Below are positions 12,593 through 24,570 of a DNA stretch of 64,000 nt, piece after piece. This DNA comes from Oncomelania hupensis (lineage: Eukaryota; Mollusca; Gastropoda; Littorinimorpha; Pomatiopsidae), in NCBI GenBank assembly GCA_036898135.1, contig CM072513.1:11033102-11097101 (forward strand). The letters are read 5' to 3'. Each line of letters begins with the position of its first letter. Position 1 is the first letter of the stretch. Below the pieces are notes generated by a model. That model did not search any database. It was not told the origin of the DNA and saw nothing but the letters and a program-made list of their open reading frames with translations. The position numbers were made by a program, and so were the translations under genes.

Positions 12593-12888
12593 TAAAAGGT
12601 AAAAGGTAGTCCCATAGCCTTGTGGCCGTAAGGGAGCGTGATGTTGGAGATCACACTTATCTTGGGCCAGCGTAATGAGGGTGATGCCCATCTCTCTCCC
12701 TCACTGCTTTACCTTCCCCACCCTTAAGAGAGTAGGTACTCAGTCACAGTTGAGTCAACTGGGAGCGTTGTTATTTGTTGCTTCACGTTTTGCGGTCACC
12801 CACCCAAGTGCTAACCGCACTGGACGGTGCTTAACTTGCGACACAGTAGCGAGTGCTCCAACCACTGCGCTACCCGACACCCCAATAA
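12593..12888 (-). mobile_element. SINE with 5S-rRNA-like and tRNA-like promoter, copy 1
   Basis: Flanked by a 15-bp target duplication TTGAATAACACAAGG (12578-12592 and 12889-12903). On the minus strand the head begins GGGGTGTCGGGTAGCGC with a tRNA-like A box (TAGCGCAGTGGTTGG), then AAGTTAAGCACCGTC and GGTTAGCACTTGGGTGGGTG, which match the A-box and C-box region of 5S rRNA genes. A second copy with its own duplication lies at 50451-50755. The body ends in repeated CCTTTTA-like units. This points to an RNA polymerase III transcribed SINE related to the 5S-derived (SINE3) class. Confidence 0.85.
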
Positions 12889-13499
12889 TTGAATAACACA
12901 AGGCACATTCTAAAGTCCTCACTCAAACATTACAAGACCTAATACCTCTATTTGCCTATACTTGGTCTGTACTACAGTATAGCTCATATAATTTATACCA
13001 ACGATGGGATGGCACCGTTTATACACCCAGCCTGCCTTCACAATGCTGAATAGTGTCCCTTTTTAGCATATACTGTATGCTGCAGCCACTGTATGGTTTT
13101 CAATACGCTTTCTCCACCTCTGTGCTTTTAAAATATTTACACTGCCTAAGGGCTGAAGGTCGATGTTGCCAAGAAAAAGAAGAACAAAAAACAATCTACT
13201 TGAAGTATAACAGCCTTCTCTCATCCTCAAGAACTGTATATTCATTTCCTTTCATTTAGAAGTGCATGACCAAAAAAACCAAGTTAGCCTGGTTCAGTAA
13301 GTACAATATGTTATTTGTGTAACAAAATTCACAGGTTTATGTAGATTACTTGAAGTCGTATTTCACCATCAGACACTAAGGAAGTTTATTGGCAGTCTGA
13401 CCTGCATTTGTACGCGATAGATAATTTACTTACCTTAAGCTTCGCAGAATTGCAGTGGTCTGTCCATTCATTACATATAAAGTCGCTATTACGTTTGTT

Positions 13500-15885
13500 T
13501 GCTCTTTAATTCTCACCAGGGTGGATTACTGTAATTCACTTTTGGCTGGCATCACATCAGAGCACAGGGCTCGACTCCAGGGGGTGCTCAATAACGCAGC
13601 GCATATATAATCATTCGCCTAAAACGTAATGATCACATTACCCACAATTTAAAAGAGCTGCACTGGTTGCCCATTGTGTATCCAATTCAATACAAAATTA
13701 CCGTTTTAGCTTTCCGTTTCTTTGAAGGAACCCTTCCTCTCTATCTTTCTGACTGCCTGACTGTATACACACCTTCACGATCGCTGCGATCCTCTGGAGG
13801 AAAACTTCTGTGTATTCCAAGAGCCAAAATGAAAACTGTTCTCCTATCCTATCCTATCCTGTCCCATAACCCGAAGGTCGTAGGGGCACCACAGATGATC
13901 GCTTAACCAGCATACTCCATCTTTCTCTGTCCTCAGCAGCCCTCATGGCTTCGCTCAGTGTCAAACCAGTCCATTCTCGAATGTTGTCCTCCCACCTCTT
14001 TTTCGGTCTCCCCCTTCTTCTACCTCCTTGCACTGTGCCTTGCAGAATGGTCTTTGCAAGGCCTGATGATCTGGTGACGTGGCCATACCATCGGAGTTTC
14101 CGTTTCTTCACCACTGTGAGCAGGTCATCGTGTTGTCCAATGGCTTGTGTGATGGTCTGTCGGACTTCAACGTTGGTGATGTGTTGGGTATAGGAAATGC
14201 ACAGAAGTCTTCTGTAGCACCTCATCTCCATGCTTTGTATTCTTCGTTGGAGATCTGCTGTGAGGGTCCATGCTTCGCAAGCATATAGGAAGATGGAGAT
14301 GACCAGAGAGCGCAGCAGTCTTACTTTGGAATGTAGACTGATGGTTCTGTCTTTCCAAATGGGCTTCAACCTTGTCAGGGCAGCAGTTGTTTGTGCGATC
14401 CTGGAGAGGACTTCCTGTCGAGACCCATTGTCTGACACAATGGCTCCTAAATATTTGAAGCTGTGCACTGTGTTGAGGGATTGGCCTTGTACTTTGATGT
14501 CCGTGTTGATGCCATTGGTGTTGTTGGTCATCATTTTGGTCTTCTCCGCACTTATTTCCATTCCATAAGCTCTGGAGGTGGTGTCAAGCCTCTGTACAAG
14601 CTGTTCAAGTTCTTGTTCCTCTCCAGCCAATCCATCAATATCATCCGCAAAACGAAGATTGGAGATTGCTCTGCCCCCTATACTGACTGTGCCTTCGTGA
14701 TCTGCAAGAGCATCTGACATGATGCGCTCTAGGAAGATGTTGAAGAGTGTTGGAGAGAGTAGGCATCCTTGACGCACACCGATTGTTGTTCTGAACCAGT
14801 TCCCGATGACGCTGTTATGGAGGACTGCACTGGTAGCCTTGTCATACAGGCTTTTGATGACTTCTATAATTTTAGGGCTGATGTTGTACACTTTCATGGT
14901 TGCCCATAGAGCTGCATGCCAGACTCGGTCAAATGCCTTCTTGAAGTCTATGAACACATGATATAGATGTTGTTGGTGCTGTAGGTATTTCTCACAGATT
15001 ATTCTGAGGTTGAAAATCTGTTCAGTGGTACTTCGCCCTGCCATGAATCCTGCTTGTTCTTCAGCTATGATTTGTTCAGCTTGTGGTTTCAACCTGTTGA
15101 GTATTATTTTCAGGAGGACCTTGCTGGGATGGCTGATGAGGCTGATGGTGCGGTAATTTTCACACTCCTGAAGGTTACCTTTTTTGGGAAGAGTGATGAC
15201 AAGCGACTGGGTCCATGGTGTAGGCCATTCCCCACTCTGCCAGATCTTGTTGCAGATAATGGTGAGAGCATCAGTCATCGCTTCTCCTCCTGCTTGTAGC
15301 AGTTCCGCTGGTATGTTGTCCACTCCCGCTGACTTCCCTTTCTTCAGCGATTGCACTGCTGCCTCAACTTCTTCCCGGAGAATTGGGAGGATTTCTTCTT
15401 CTTCTCTGCTCTCGGGACATGCTAGAACTGATGGGTCTCCATTTGGTGTATGGTTGTAAAGGTCAGAGCAGTACTCTGTCCATCTGTCCAAGACTTCTTG
15501 TTCTTCTGTAAGGCAAATGCCAGACTTGCTTTGGATAGTGGAGACTTTGGGCTGTTTAACACTTGTCAGCCGCTTCACAGTCTGGTAGGCCTTCTTGCTG
15601 TTGTTCTTGTTCAGATTGTTCGCCATTTCCTGCGCCAATGTACTTTTCATCCATGCTTCAAAACTACACTGAAAACATACTATTTCTAGTTGGCCTACCC
15701 CTACAGACGATATTCATTTTCTTCATGTCTTCTCCTCTGCCCCCTCCCCACAGCCCCTATAAGGTAATTACGTTTTGTGCTTTGTTAAATGATTAGATGC
15801 TTGTAAATGTGAGTGAGCGCCTTGAGCTTATTATGTTAAGGTATCGCGCTTTAAAAAAAGCTATTATTATTATTATTATTATTGA
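13500..15885 (+). mobile_element. CR1/Jockey-like LINE 3' end, split by LINE copy B
   Basis: From 13500 the + strand translates into the usual C-terminal region of a non-LTR reverse transcriptase (LKELHWLPIVYPIQYKI, PLYLSDCL, SRSLRSSGG). It stops being readable near 13835 where the opposite-strand LINE B begins, and resumes at about 15655 with FKTTLKTYYF and a stop. A 3' UTR follows with the phrase gagcgccttgagc...gcgctt and an ATT microsatellite tail at 15862-15882. About 100 nt of coding sequence expected between the halves is missing. Confidence 0.75.
13841..15640 (-). mobile_element. GGATA-tail LINE copy B, longest open frame of the family (598 codons)
   Basis: The best preserved copy. 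An open frame from 15650 to 13854 covers the linker and complete reverse transcriptase: AGFMAGRSTTEQIFNLRI, DFKKAFDRVWHAALWATM, VRQGCLLSPTLFNIFLE, and the catalytic FADDIDGL box, then SAEKTKMM, FKYLGAIVSDNGSR and a C-terminal WYGHVTR...GRRRGRPKKRWEDNIREWTG segment. The endonuclease is missing (5' truncation at about 15640, a normal outcome of target-primed reverse transcription). The stop TAG lies inside the GGATA tail. It is nested in another LINE. The RTE-like label rests on the short 3' end and repeat tail and is an inference. Confidence 0.9.
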
Positions 15886-16929
15886 TTATTTTATTTATAC
15901 AAACATATAGATAACCTTATAATCTAGTTATGACTGTAGTAACTTTTCCAAAGTAACACTTTTTAACGAATAAAATTTTGTATGCCCATGTCTTAAATTT
16001 AAAAGAAACACGCACGCCAAAAGGGCATCTACACCAAAGCTTATATTTTGTTGCTATTATCATTGTGTAAGTGAATCCGACTCAAAATGCTAACAAAGGG
16101 TGATAATTTACAGTGAAATAGGAACATGAATTATATCATAGCCTGCTACACAAATCCACCCCCCAAAACCGGCCTGCAGATCAAAATCAAATAATTGTGT
16201 AGAGTTGATAGATCTATGTATTATAGTTACACTAGTTACAGTTCTCAGTGCAGAATAAGGATTAGTAAGAGGTAAAAGGTAAAATGGCAACTTACCACCT
16301 GCACATTCAGCACAGAATGTGGAAGCTTGAACTACTTGAGGTGTGGGGTTAGGGTAGGCATACCATCTGGAGACAGAACACTATAGACAATTATAAGTAT
16401 CGAAAGATCTGTCTGGCAGTCTAGCGGTCATGGAAATATAATTGTGTAGATCTAAATGGACTTATTTTTAAACACTGAAATGTCATTCCCAGCAACAACA
16501 GTTGAACAAAATCAATGCTTAAAATAAATGTGGTCAAGCTTATCAGTATCAGGGAAATCAAACATATTGTACAGTGCTTAACAAGAACAGTAAGACTAAA
16601 AGCTTGATTGTTCAATAAATGCAAAATACAGTTTGGTCTATATATATCTATGTACCTATGTAAAATACATTGTGTCTATGTAAATCATGTTCATTTGAGC
16701 TAAACTAAACTAAAATCTTTTCTGAAACAAAACAATTCCCACTTGGACAAATAATAATTTTATCAAAATGTCACTACCAACTTCATTTACAGTCTCATTA
16801 AGCATGTATAGGCCTACTGTCATTGAATTGTAAAATGTAGGTTTAGCAAGAGGGCATAATTTTAAACTAATTACAATTTTTAAGAAATTGAAAAAACTTG
16901 AAATTACTACTTTAAAAAACAAACAAAAA
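15886..16929. other. Intergenic, nothing recognised
   Basis: AT-rich sequence without conserved ORFs, splice-consistent exons or clear repeats. Confidence 0.5.
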
Positions 16930-17180
16930 ACTGAATAATCTCAGAATAAAAGAACCCAACAGATGATGCTGTCAATGCAAGTTCACTGACTGCTTTTAAA
17001 AATTATATTGGTTAGGACAGGAATATACATCCCAGGTTAGGACAAACAAAGATATAGTTTACTCCAACAACTGAGAGACTAAAATCCCCAGCATTGGTAC
17101 ATGGTATAGACCTAAATACAAAAGGTCCGAGTCTGTAACCCAACCCTCATTATAAATTGGTAGGCACAGAAACCATAGGT
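16930..17180 (+). mobile_element. LINE C-terminal fragment with 3' UTR
   Basis: The short frame DDAVNASSLTAFKNYI matches the SxxxFKNxID pattern at the end of CR1/Jockey-like reverse transcriptases, and the downstream phrase taaattggtaggcac is shared with a second fragment at 43420-43640. Both look like 3' remnants of one family. Confidence 0.5.
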
Positions 17181-19380
17181 TTGGGTAAGTGACCCTTTTA
17201 TTAGGCTATAATATGAATTGTTAGTAAGGGAATGTTAGCCTAATAAGGCAAATGATACTGTGATACTGTAATGAGAAACAAATTTATAGATACATAATTA
17301 AACCAAAAGAATGCTAGTTTGGGCAAAAAACAAGACACTGCACATTTTCAAGCTAAGCTCTTGGTCTGGCAGAGAAAAACACAACAGAACAAAACTACCC
17401 ACGTTGGGAAGCATTAATTGTATTGTCCATTGAAAATATAAAATGTGTATACATTAAAAAAAAAATCATCATTCTTTATTGCACTTTTTATTTTTCTGTT
17501 TTGTTCCACCTGATGAAGAGCTTAACTGGAAAATATGCACTGTGTTGATTTGCCTTGTTTTTTGGTCCACTTTAGCATTCTTTTTGGGTTTATGTACCCA
17601 TGTGTTTCTCATCATTGTAACGGTTGAATGCTTGCAGTCTATTTTATTCCACTGTGAAATAAATTTCAGTGTGCGGCATGATGTCAGACAGTCTCACCTG
17701 GCTTTCGCCATGAACTATAATGAAAAAAGAAAGGAAGGGGGCACGGTCCAGATCCCGTAGAAGATGGACTTTAGACTCTGTGACCCACAACCCTCAATAA
17801 CACATCGGCCTGCCCTGTCCCTGTCCGTTATCTGTAACAGCTATGTTATGCCTGAGGTAACGACGTCCACATCGGATTAAATACCCAGGTGGTTAGGAAC
17901 ACTCCCCTTTCTGAACTTTGAACTACCCTAGAATTTAAACTCTTAAAGCCCACGTACAGAGCTGATTTAAAGTTAGTTTGTAGAAACAAAAGCATCTGCA
18001 GTTTTCCAGTTTCAATCACAGGGAGCAAATCGAGGATGCTGTTTTTTGAAGGCCAACAGACGGCCACGTTGTCTTTCTATAGACACAGAAAGAGATAAGT
18101 TCTGTGACCGATCTCTCAATCCTGAGGCTTAACTGCTCTCAATGTATAACTACCATAGCTACTGAACACTATATAGATATTTATAAATTTTGCGAACACT
18201 GTATGGGTATCAGTTGCATTTGTTGTGGACAGACGGAGGAGTAGTTTCTTTAGTTCATGCCTTATTTATTTATTTATTTGTTTAAAAACATGACTTTTAA
18301 TAGATCTATTTGTAACGGTGTACGTGAACGATGCTTGACCAGAACTAGCTGGGAATCCTCTCCCGCTGTTTAGATGCTTTCTTTTCCATTTTTTTTCTTT
18401 TTAAAGAATACAATGATTTTGAATGGTTAGATTTAGCACTGGTCAGACAACAAGAGCAGCTCTAGCATAATAGTGATATTGGTGGATTCGGATAATGAGC
18501 CACACTTTTCTTCGTTCCACGTGCATCATGTTCAGGGGCTAATCAGGCCATCACAATCATTTTACAAAATACACATTCGCGTACTTTATTCTTACATATT
18601 TTGAAATCTCAATAAATGGGCTTTCAAGAATTATACTTTTCTCTACCTTTGAAAACTACGGGTTCCAAAGCTAAAAAGAAAAAGATAGACCTCCTGCGTT
18701 AGTGATAGAGTGATGCAGTGGCTAAGTACAAATTAACTGCCCAATTGGAAATTGAAAAGAAACCGATTAATCTGTTCAAGTGTTAATCTGCAGTTAAATA
18801 AACGACGATGGTACACAAGTACTTTACCTGTTCAGCGTGTGGCTTAGTTCAGTGCATCAGCACTTTCCCCAAACAACTGCAGTCACTGTGTACTTAAAGA
18901 ATATCGAATTATTAATGGGCTTGTGAAACTGTGTCTTTTTATTGTGATGACGTTTGGGAAATAATTTTTTTAAAAACAGACTAAACGTTTCGCACTTACA
19001 ATTAATCCTAATCAATATTTAACCATAAACTATTGGCTTGTCGTGTATCGAACACTAGAAAGAATATGTGAGACTCAAATGAGTTTTGGACAGTATTTCA
19101 CGCGACCATCTGTACTTTGTTTTGAAGCAGAGAGGGAAATAACTCCTTGGGAAAGTGCCTATACTCCCAAGGCTGTGCGATCTAGTAAAGAAATTTACGC
19201 ATGAATTGCTGGCTTGTTTCACAAAGTGCAGTCTACGATGGACAATAGCAGGGTCAGCCAGTAGCATATTGGTGTGCAGCAGTTGAAGAAGTAAAGCATT
19301 GTTAATTCAGTAAGTAAAGAACTGGTCGGGCAAAAAAAAAAAAAAAGAAAAGACCGACAAAACGTCCGGGAGTTGTGCTT
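17181..19380. other. Intergenic region upstream of TMEM160
   Basis: No coding sequence recognised. It probably contains the TMEM160 promoter and an untranslated first exon, because the first coding exon begins with a splice acceptor, but the exact site cannot be fixed. Confidence 0.4.
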
Positions 19381-19381
19381 T

Positions 19382-19535
19382 GAAAATGATACAAATGAAT
19401 AACTAGGCCTAGGTAGGACCTAGGTTGGCAATATGATTGAGAAAAAGATCTTAGGAAGTGAAAATGATACAAATGAATAACTAGGCCTAGGACCTAGGTT
19501 GGCAATTTGATTGAGAAAAAGAACTTAGGAAGTTG
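19382..19535. repeat. ~77-bp tandem duplication
   Basis: Two adjacent near-identical copies start with GAAAATGATACAAATG at 19382 and 19459. Both contain AACTAGGCCTAGG; the first has an extra TAGG. It lies about 100 bp upstream of the TMEM160 coding exon acceptor. Confidence 0.85.
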
Positions 19536-19633
19536 AAAAAATTAGATGAAATGTATCACTATCAGTGGTTGTATGATTAATTGACAGTGCTTATAAGTTA
19601 TATTTAATTTTAATGAATTTACTTTTCCTGCAG

Positions 19634-20277
19634 GTCATCGATCATCAATCAACAAGTATGGCAGCCAGGAGATGGTTTTCAAAGACACTGTCAACTTCGT
19701 ATTTGAGGAGAGCCTACACATCACTGTCATCAGTACCGGCACAGATAAAAGCCGAGTGCAGTACAGTGGCCTGCTCTACCCTTACTTACTCAAGTAGAAG
19801 CTTTAGTTTACTAAGACCAAAAACCTCTGTATTTAATATGAATTCAAGATCCATAGCCATATCTAACCCACCAGGCTCCTTCAAACAATACAGTAACATC
19901 GTAGCTTCAACGTCATCAGTTTTGCAATCGAGAGCAATTAATTCTATAGTCTCTGTCAAAGCACTTTCAAAAGCTGCGCTGAGATCCTCTGTTTGCAAAG
20001 TGCAGAGTTTCAGCACTACCTGCCATGCTGACAGTCAGATGGGCCTGGGCATGGGGGACAAGGAAAGACAGAAAATCAAAATGGACGAGGAACAAGCTTC
20101 TATGCAAACTGAAAACAACTCCTACAAGAAATCTGCAAAAGAAACAGGAGACTGGGTAATGCTCCCCTACTCTATCCCCCCTCCCCCTTTTCATCTCCAC
20201 TCCTTATCTACCCCACCACCCTTCCCTCTTATTGTTTTCTTATACTAGTACAAAATCATTGACTAAATAAATTGACT

Positions 20278-20310
<33 letters not shown>

Positions 20311-23300
20311 CATCCCTTTTATATAGCACCTTACCAGCTCAACGTGCTGGCTGATACAGGATCTAGCCCGAGACGCTCACTTGCAGGCTTTGGGCGCATA
20401 GTCCAGGCGACTGAGCACAATCCTGGGCAACTGGGGATGGGGAGAAAGGACTTAGTGCGTGCTTGGTGTATTTGTGTAACTCTCACTCACCGGTCCAGGA
20501 CATGAGCATCAGAATCTTTAAAGTCCATGCGATGGAATGTATGCACAGACTAGACCTCGGTTTAGACTCTCATCCAAAGGAGTAGGTGCGCAGTGTCTCA
20601 GGATTTTTTTTTTCCCCAGGCCTTTAACGGCATTTGAACCACTACACTCATATATATTTGTGAATATGGAATATGCTGGATGAAGTGGATGTAGCTGTTT
20701 GGGCACACGCTAGCGATGTTTCATGTTAAGCAAAGCCAGGAGAGGTTAGCACTGGGATGGGTAACCATGCTTGGAAGGCAACCACCAAAAGACATGATAT
20801 AGATTGAAACAAGCACATGACACCCCAGGCCACCCAGCTGTGAATGGGTACCTAGTACCTGGCTCTGTTTAGAACTGGGGAAGGCAAAGCAGCTAGTTTG
20901 AGGAGATAGGCACTGCCCTCATTAAGCTGGCTAGAGAAAAGGGAGTTCCCAAATGCTTCCCTCCCCAACGACTGAAAAGTTACTGGGACACCATTACCTT
21001 TAGTCTTTAATTTAGTGTGCTGGATATAAAATAAGTGTAATGGCTAGTACAGAAGTGGGAATAACAAATTTAGTTTGTAAAATGTAAGATTTCACTGTTA
21101 TAAGTTTAGGTTGCTATTGGTTAACCAATGATGTCCTGGTAAACAATAAATGAATATTTATTTTTTTGTATTTTTTGCATACATGTTCAACACATATCAG
21201 GGAGTGAGGCTGTCCAATGAGAATGGTATGTTATTTTTCATTTGTCTATTTACATGAATAACAATCAGTTACTTTGTAAAGCTGCACTTGATAGTTGATG
21301 AAGAGAGGGAAAATCCTAAAAATAGGTCTGGGGGATGGGGGGAGGGGGGCAGGGGAAAAGGGAGGTGGGGGTTAAAGAAACTGCTTTGTGCACAAGTCAT
21401 AAATGTTTCAAACCAATGTTGCCTTGGAACTGATGTCTATCCTACGCAAAGTAAACGGATGAATATATATAAGTTTTGTTTCTTTATGTAAAACTGAATC
21501 TTTTGCATAATTTAAAACTGATTTTCAATAATACAGTAGCTCATGAATGAATCCATCCGTGTTGCAATAATTTATTAAGTGAATTGAATAATGGTTGTGG
21601 TTTCTTGAAAGATTGTGTGGGGTACCATTGTTTGTGCTACAGTATGAACTATTACGGATTAATGACTAATGTTGCTGGAGTCAAAATTGTAGTTTGCCAT
21701 TCCTCTTTTGTGATATACATTTTTAAATATAAATTGTTAATATGTAATGTGCCACTGAGATGCCCAAAAAAGAAACCGTGGATCACACCTGAACTTTTGG
21801 ACCTGTGTGACAAACGAAGAGAGATGAAAAAGACAAAACACCTCACAGGGAGCTAATGCCTTCCAAAAAATCGGCAATGACATCCAAAAAGGCATGCAAA
21901 CAGCAAAGGAGAACTGGATAGAAGATCAGTGCCAGGAAATAGAAAACAGTCTGAACAAGAACGACAGCAAGAAGGCCTACCAGATTTTGAAGCGGCTGAC
22001 AAGTGTTAAACCTCCCAAAGTCTCCACAATCCAAAGCAAGTCTGTCGTATACCTTACAGAAGAACAAGAAGTTTGGATAGATGGACAGAGTACTGCTATG
22101 ACCTTTACAACCACACACCAGATGGAGACACATCAGTTCTAGTATGCCCCCTGAACAGAGAAGAAGAAGAAATCCTCCCAATTCTTCGAGAAGAAGTTGA
22201 GGCAGCTGTGCAATTGCTGATAAAGAGGGAGTGGACAACATACCTGCAGAATTGCTTCAAGCAGGAGGAGAAGCGATAATTGATGCCTTCACCATTATCT
22301 GTAGCAAGAATTGGCAAAGTGGGGAGCGGCAAGTCACTTGTCATCACCCTTCCCAAAAATGGTAATCTTCAGGAGTGTGAAATTTGCCCCACCATCAGCC
22401 TCATCAACCATCCCAGCGAAGTCCTCCTGAAAATAATACTCAACAGGTTGAAACCCCATCCTGAACAAATCATAGCTGAAGTACAAGCGGGATTCAGGGC
22501 AGGGCAAAGTACCACTGAGCATATTTTCAACCTCAGAATAATCTGCGAGAAATACCTACTGCACCAACAACATAGATCTATATCAAGTGTTTGTAGACTT
22601 CAAGAAAGCATTTGACTGAGCCTGGCATGCAGCTCTATGGGCAACCATGAGAGTGTACATCAGCCCTAACATTATTGAAATCATTAAAAGCCTGTATGAC
22701 AAAGCTACCAGTGCAGTCTTCAACAACAGCGCCATCGGGAACTGGTTCAGAACATCAGCGTGCGTCAAGAATTCCTACTCTCTCCAACACTCTTCAACAT
22801 CTTCCTGGAACGCTTCATGTCAGATGCCCTTGCTGATCACGAAGGCACAGTCAGTATAGGGGGTAATGCAATCTCCATCCTCTGTTTTGCGTATGACATT
22901 GCTGGAGAAGAACAAGAACTTGAACAGCTGGTACAGAGGCTTGACACCACCTCCAGAGCCTTTGGAATGGAAATAAGTGTAGAGAAGACCAAATTGATGA
23001 TCAACACCAATGGCATCAACACAAACATCAAAGTCCAAGGCAAATCCCTCAATGTGGTGCGTAGCTTCAAATATTTAGGAGCCATTGTATCAGACAATGG
23101 TTCTTGACAGGAAGTCTTCTCCAGGATCACACAAACAACTGCTGCCCTGACAAGGTTGAAGCTCATTGGAAAGACAGGACCATCAGTCTACACTCCAAGG
23201 TAAGGCTGCTGTGCTCCTTTGTTATTTCCATCTTCCTATACACTTTAGAAACATGACCCCCACAGCAGACCTACAACGAAGAATACAAGGCATGGAGATG

Positions 23301-24532
23301 AGGTGCTACAGAAGACTTCTGGGCATTTCCTATACCCAGCATGTCACCAATGACGAAGTCCGACATACCATCACACAAGCCATTGGACAACCCGATGACA
23401 TGCTCACAGTGGTGAAGAAACAAAAACTCTGATGGTATGGCCACGTCACCAGAACATCAGGCCTTTCAAAGACCATCCTGCAAGGCATGGTGCAAGGAGG
23501 CAGAAGAGGGAGACAGAAAAAGAGGTGGAAACAACATTGAAGAACGGACTGGCTTGACACTGAGTGAAGCCATTAGGGTTGCTGAGGACAGTGAAAGATG
23601 TAGTACGCTGGTTAAACAATCATCTGTGGTGCCCCAACAACTTTCAAGTTACGGGATAGGATAGGATAAGATATAAATTACACAGTACTGTATTTATGAG
23701 CTGTTCAGTAATGCAGACATAAGTAAAGCAATTACTTGAGGAAATAATTTTTAGGTTACCTTTCATGGTGCCGCAACACATATCTTGCCACCGTTGTTGC
23801 CATTGCCATGCTGGGGGAGGGGACAACGGCTATGGCTGTGCAGGCTGCAGAAGGTGAGTGAATAACCCATACAAACCAGTGCCTGAATTACTATCCATTT
23901 AGGTAACGTTAAGTAAAACAAATGTTAAGAAGTTGTTGACAAACAAGTCTCAACCAAAATCAGGAAATAAGTGATACTAACATTGCAAATTCAACTGACT
24001 TTGTCATTATGTCAGTTGTTATGTTGTTATTATTAAGGCTAACATATAATACAGACTAGTTGTTGCAATTTTAGTGTTTAAGAAGTCCATTCGTAATGTG
24101 TTGCTTTTCAGCTGCTGTATTTGTATAATTGAGAATGATATAATTAAACTAGTGTTGAATTCAAGATTATTTTTTTTAATGCATGGAGTGGAGCGCCGTT
24201 TTAGTTTATACTCCTGAGGTATTAATGTTCCTGATTTTGATAAATTCAGTGATTATCTAGAGAGCTTACTTAGGATATTTAGCAACATTATTCATATAAT
24301 AAGAGTAGCCGATTGTAATTTTCAACGTCAACCTTTTTAGTGGAATTTCCACATTGTAATATGCCTGTGATATTTTAGTGCTTTTTTTTTTTTTTTTTTA
24401 ACAGCATTTAAAAAAAATTTGTCCAGTTTGTTACATTTTTCACTGTTGATTATTTCCTTCTTAGTCAAAGACTATGTACTTTTATAATAGTGCGGTACAC
24501 GTGGTATGAGAGGTATGATAATGAATTGGATT

Positions 24533-24570
<38 letters not shown>

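Noticed and set aside
13854..15650. 598-codon open frame taken as a host gene
   Set aside because: It carries reverse-transcriptase motifs, has six relatives in the window and ends in the shared GGATA tail, so it is a LINE.
13945..15689. Several 60-110-codon ORFs on the + strand across LINE copy B
   Set aside because: Antisense shadows of the reverse-transcriptase frame; the same shadows recur at the other copies.
17479..17760. 93-codon ORF as a small membrane protein
   Set aside because: Hydrophobic but AT-driven composition, no homology pattern and no neighbouring exon.
20722..20775. 5S rRNA gene
   Set aside because: Only the internal promoter blocks match; the rest of the ~120-nt gene is absent.
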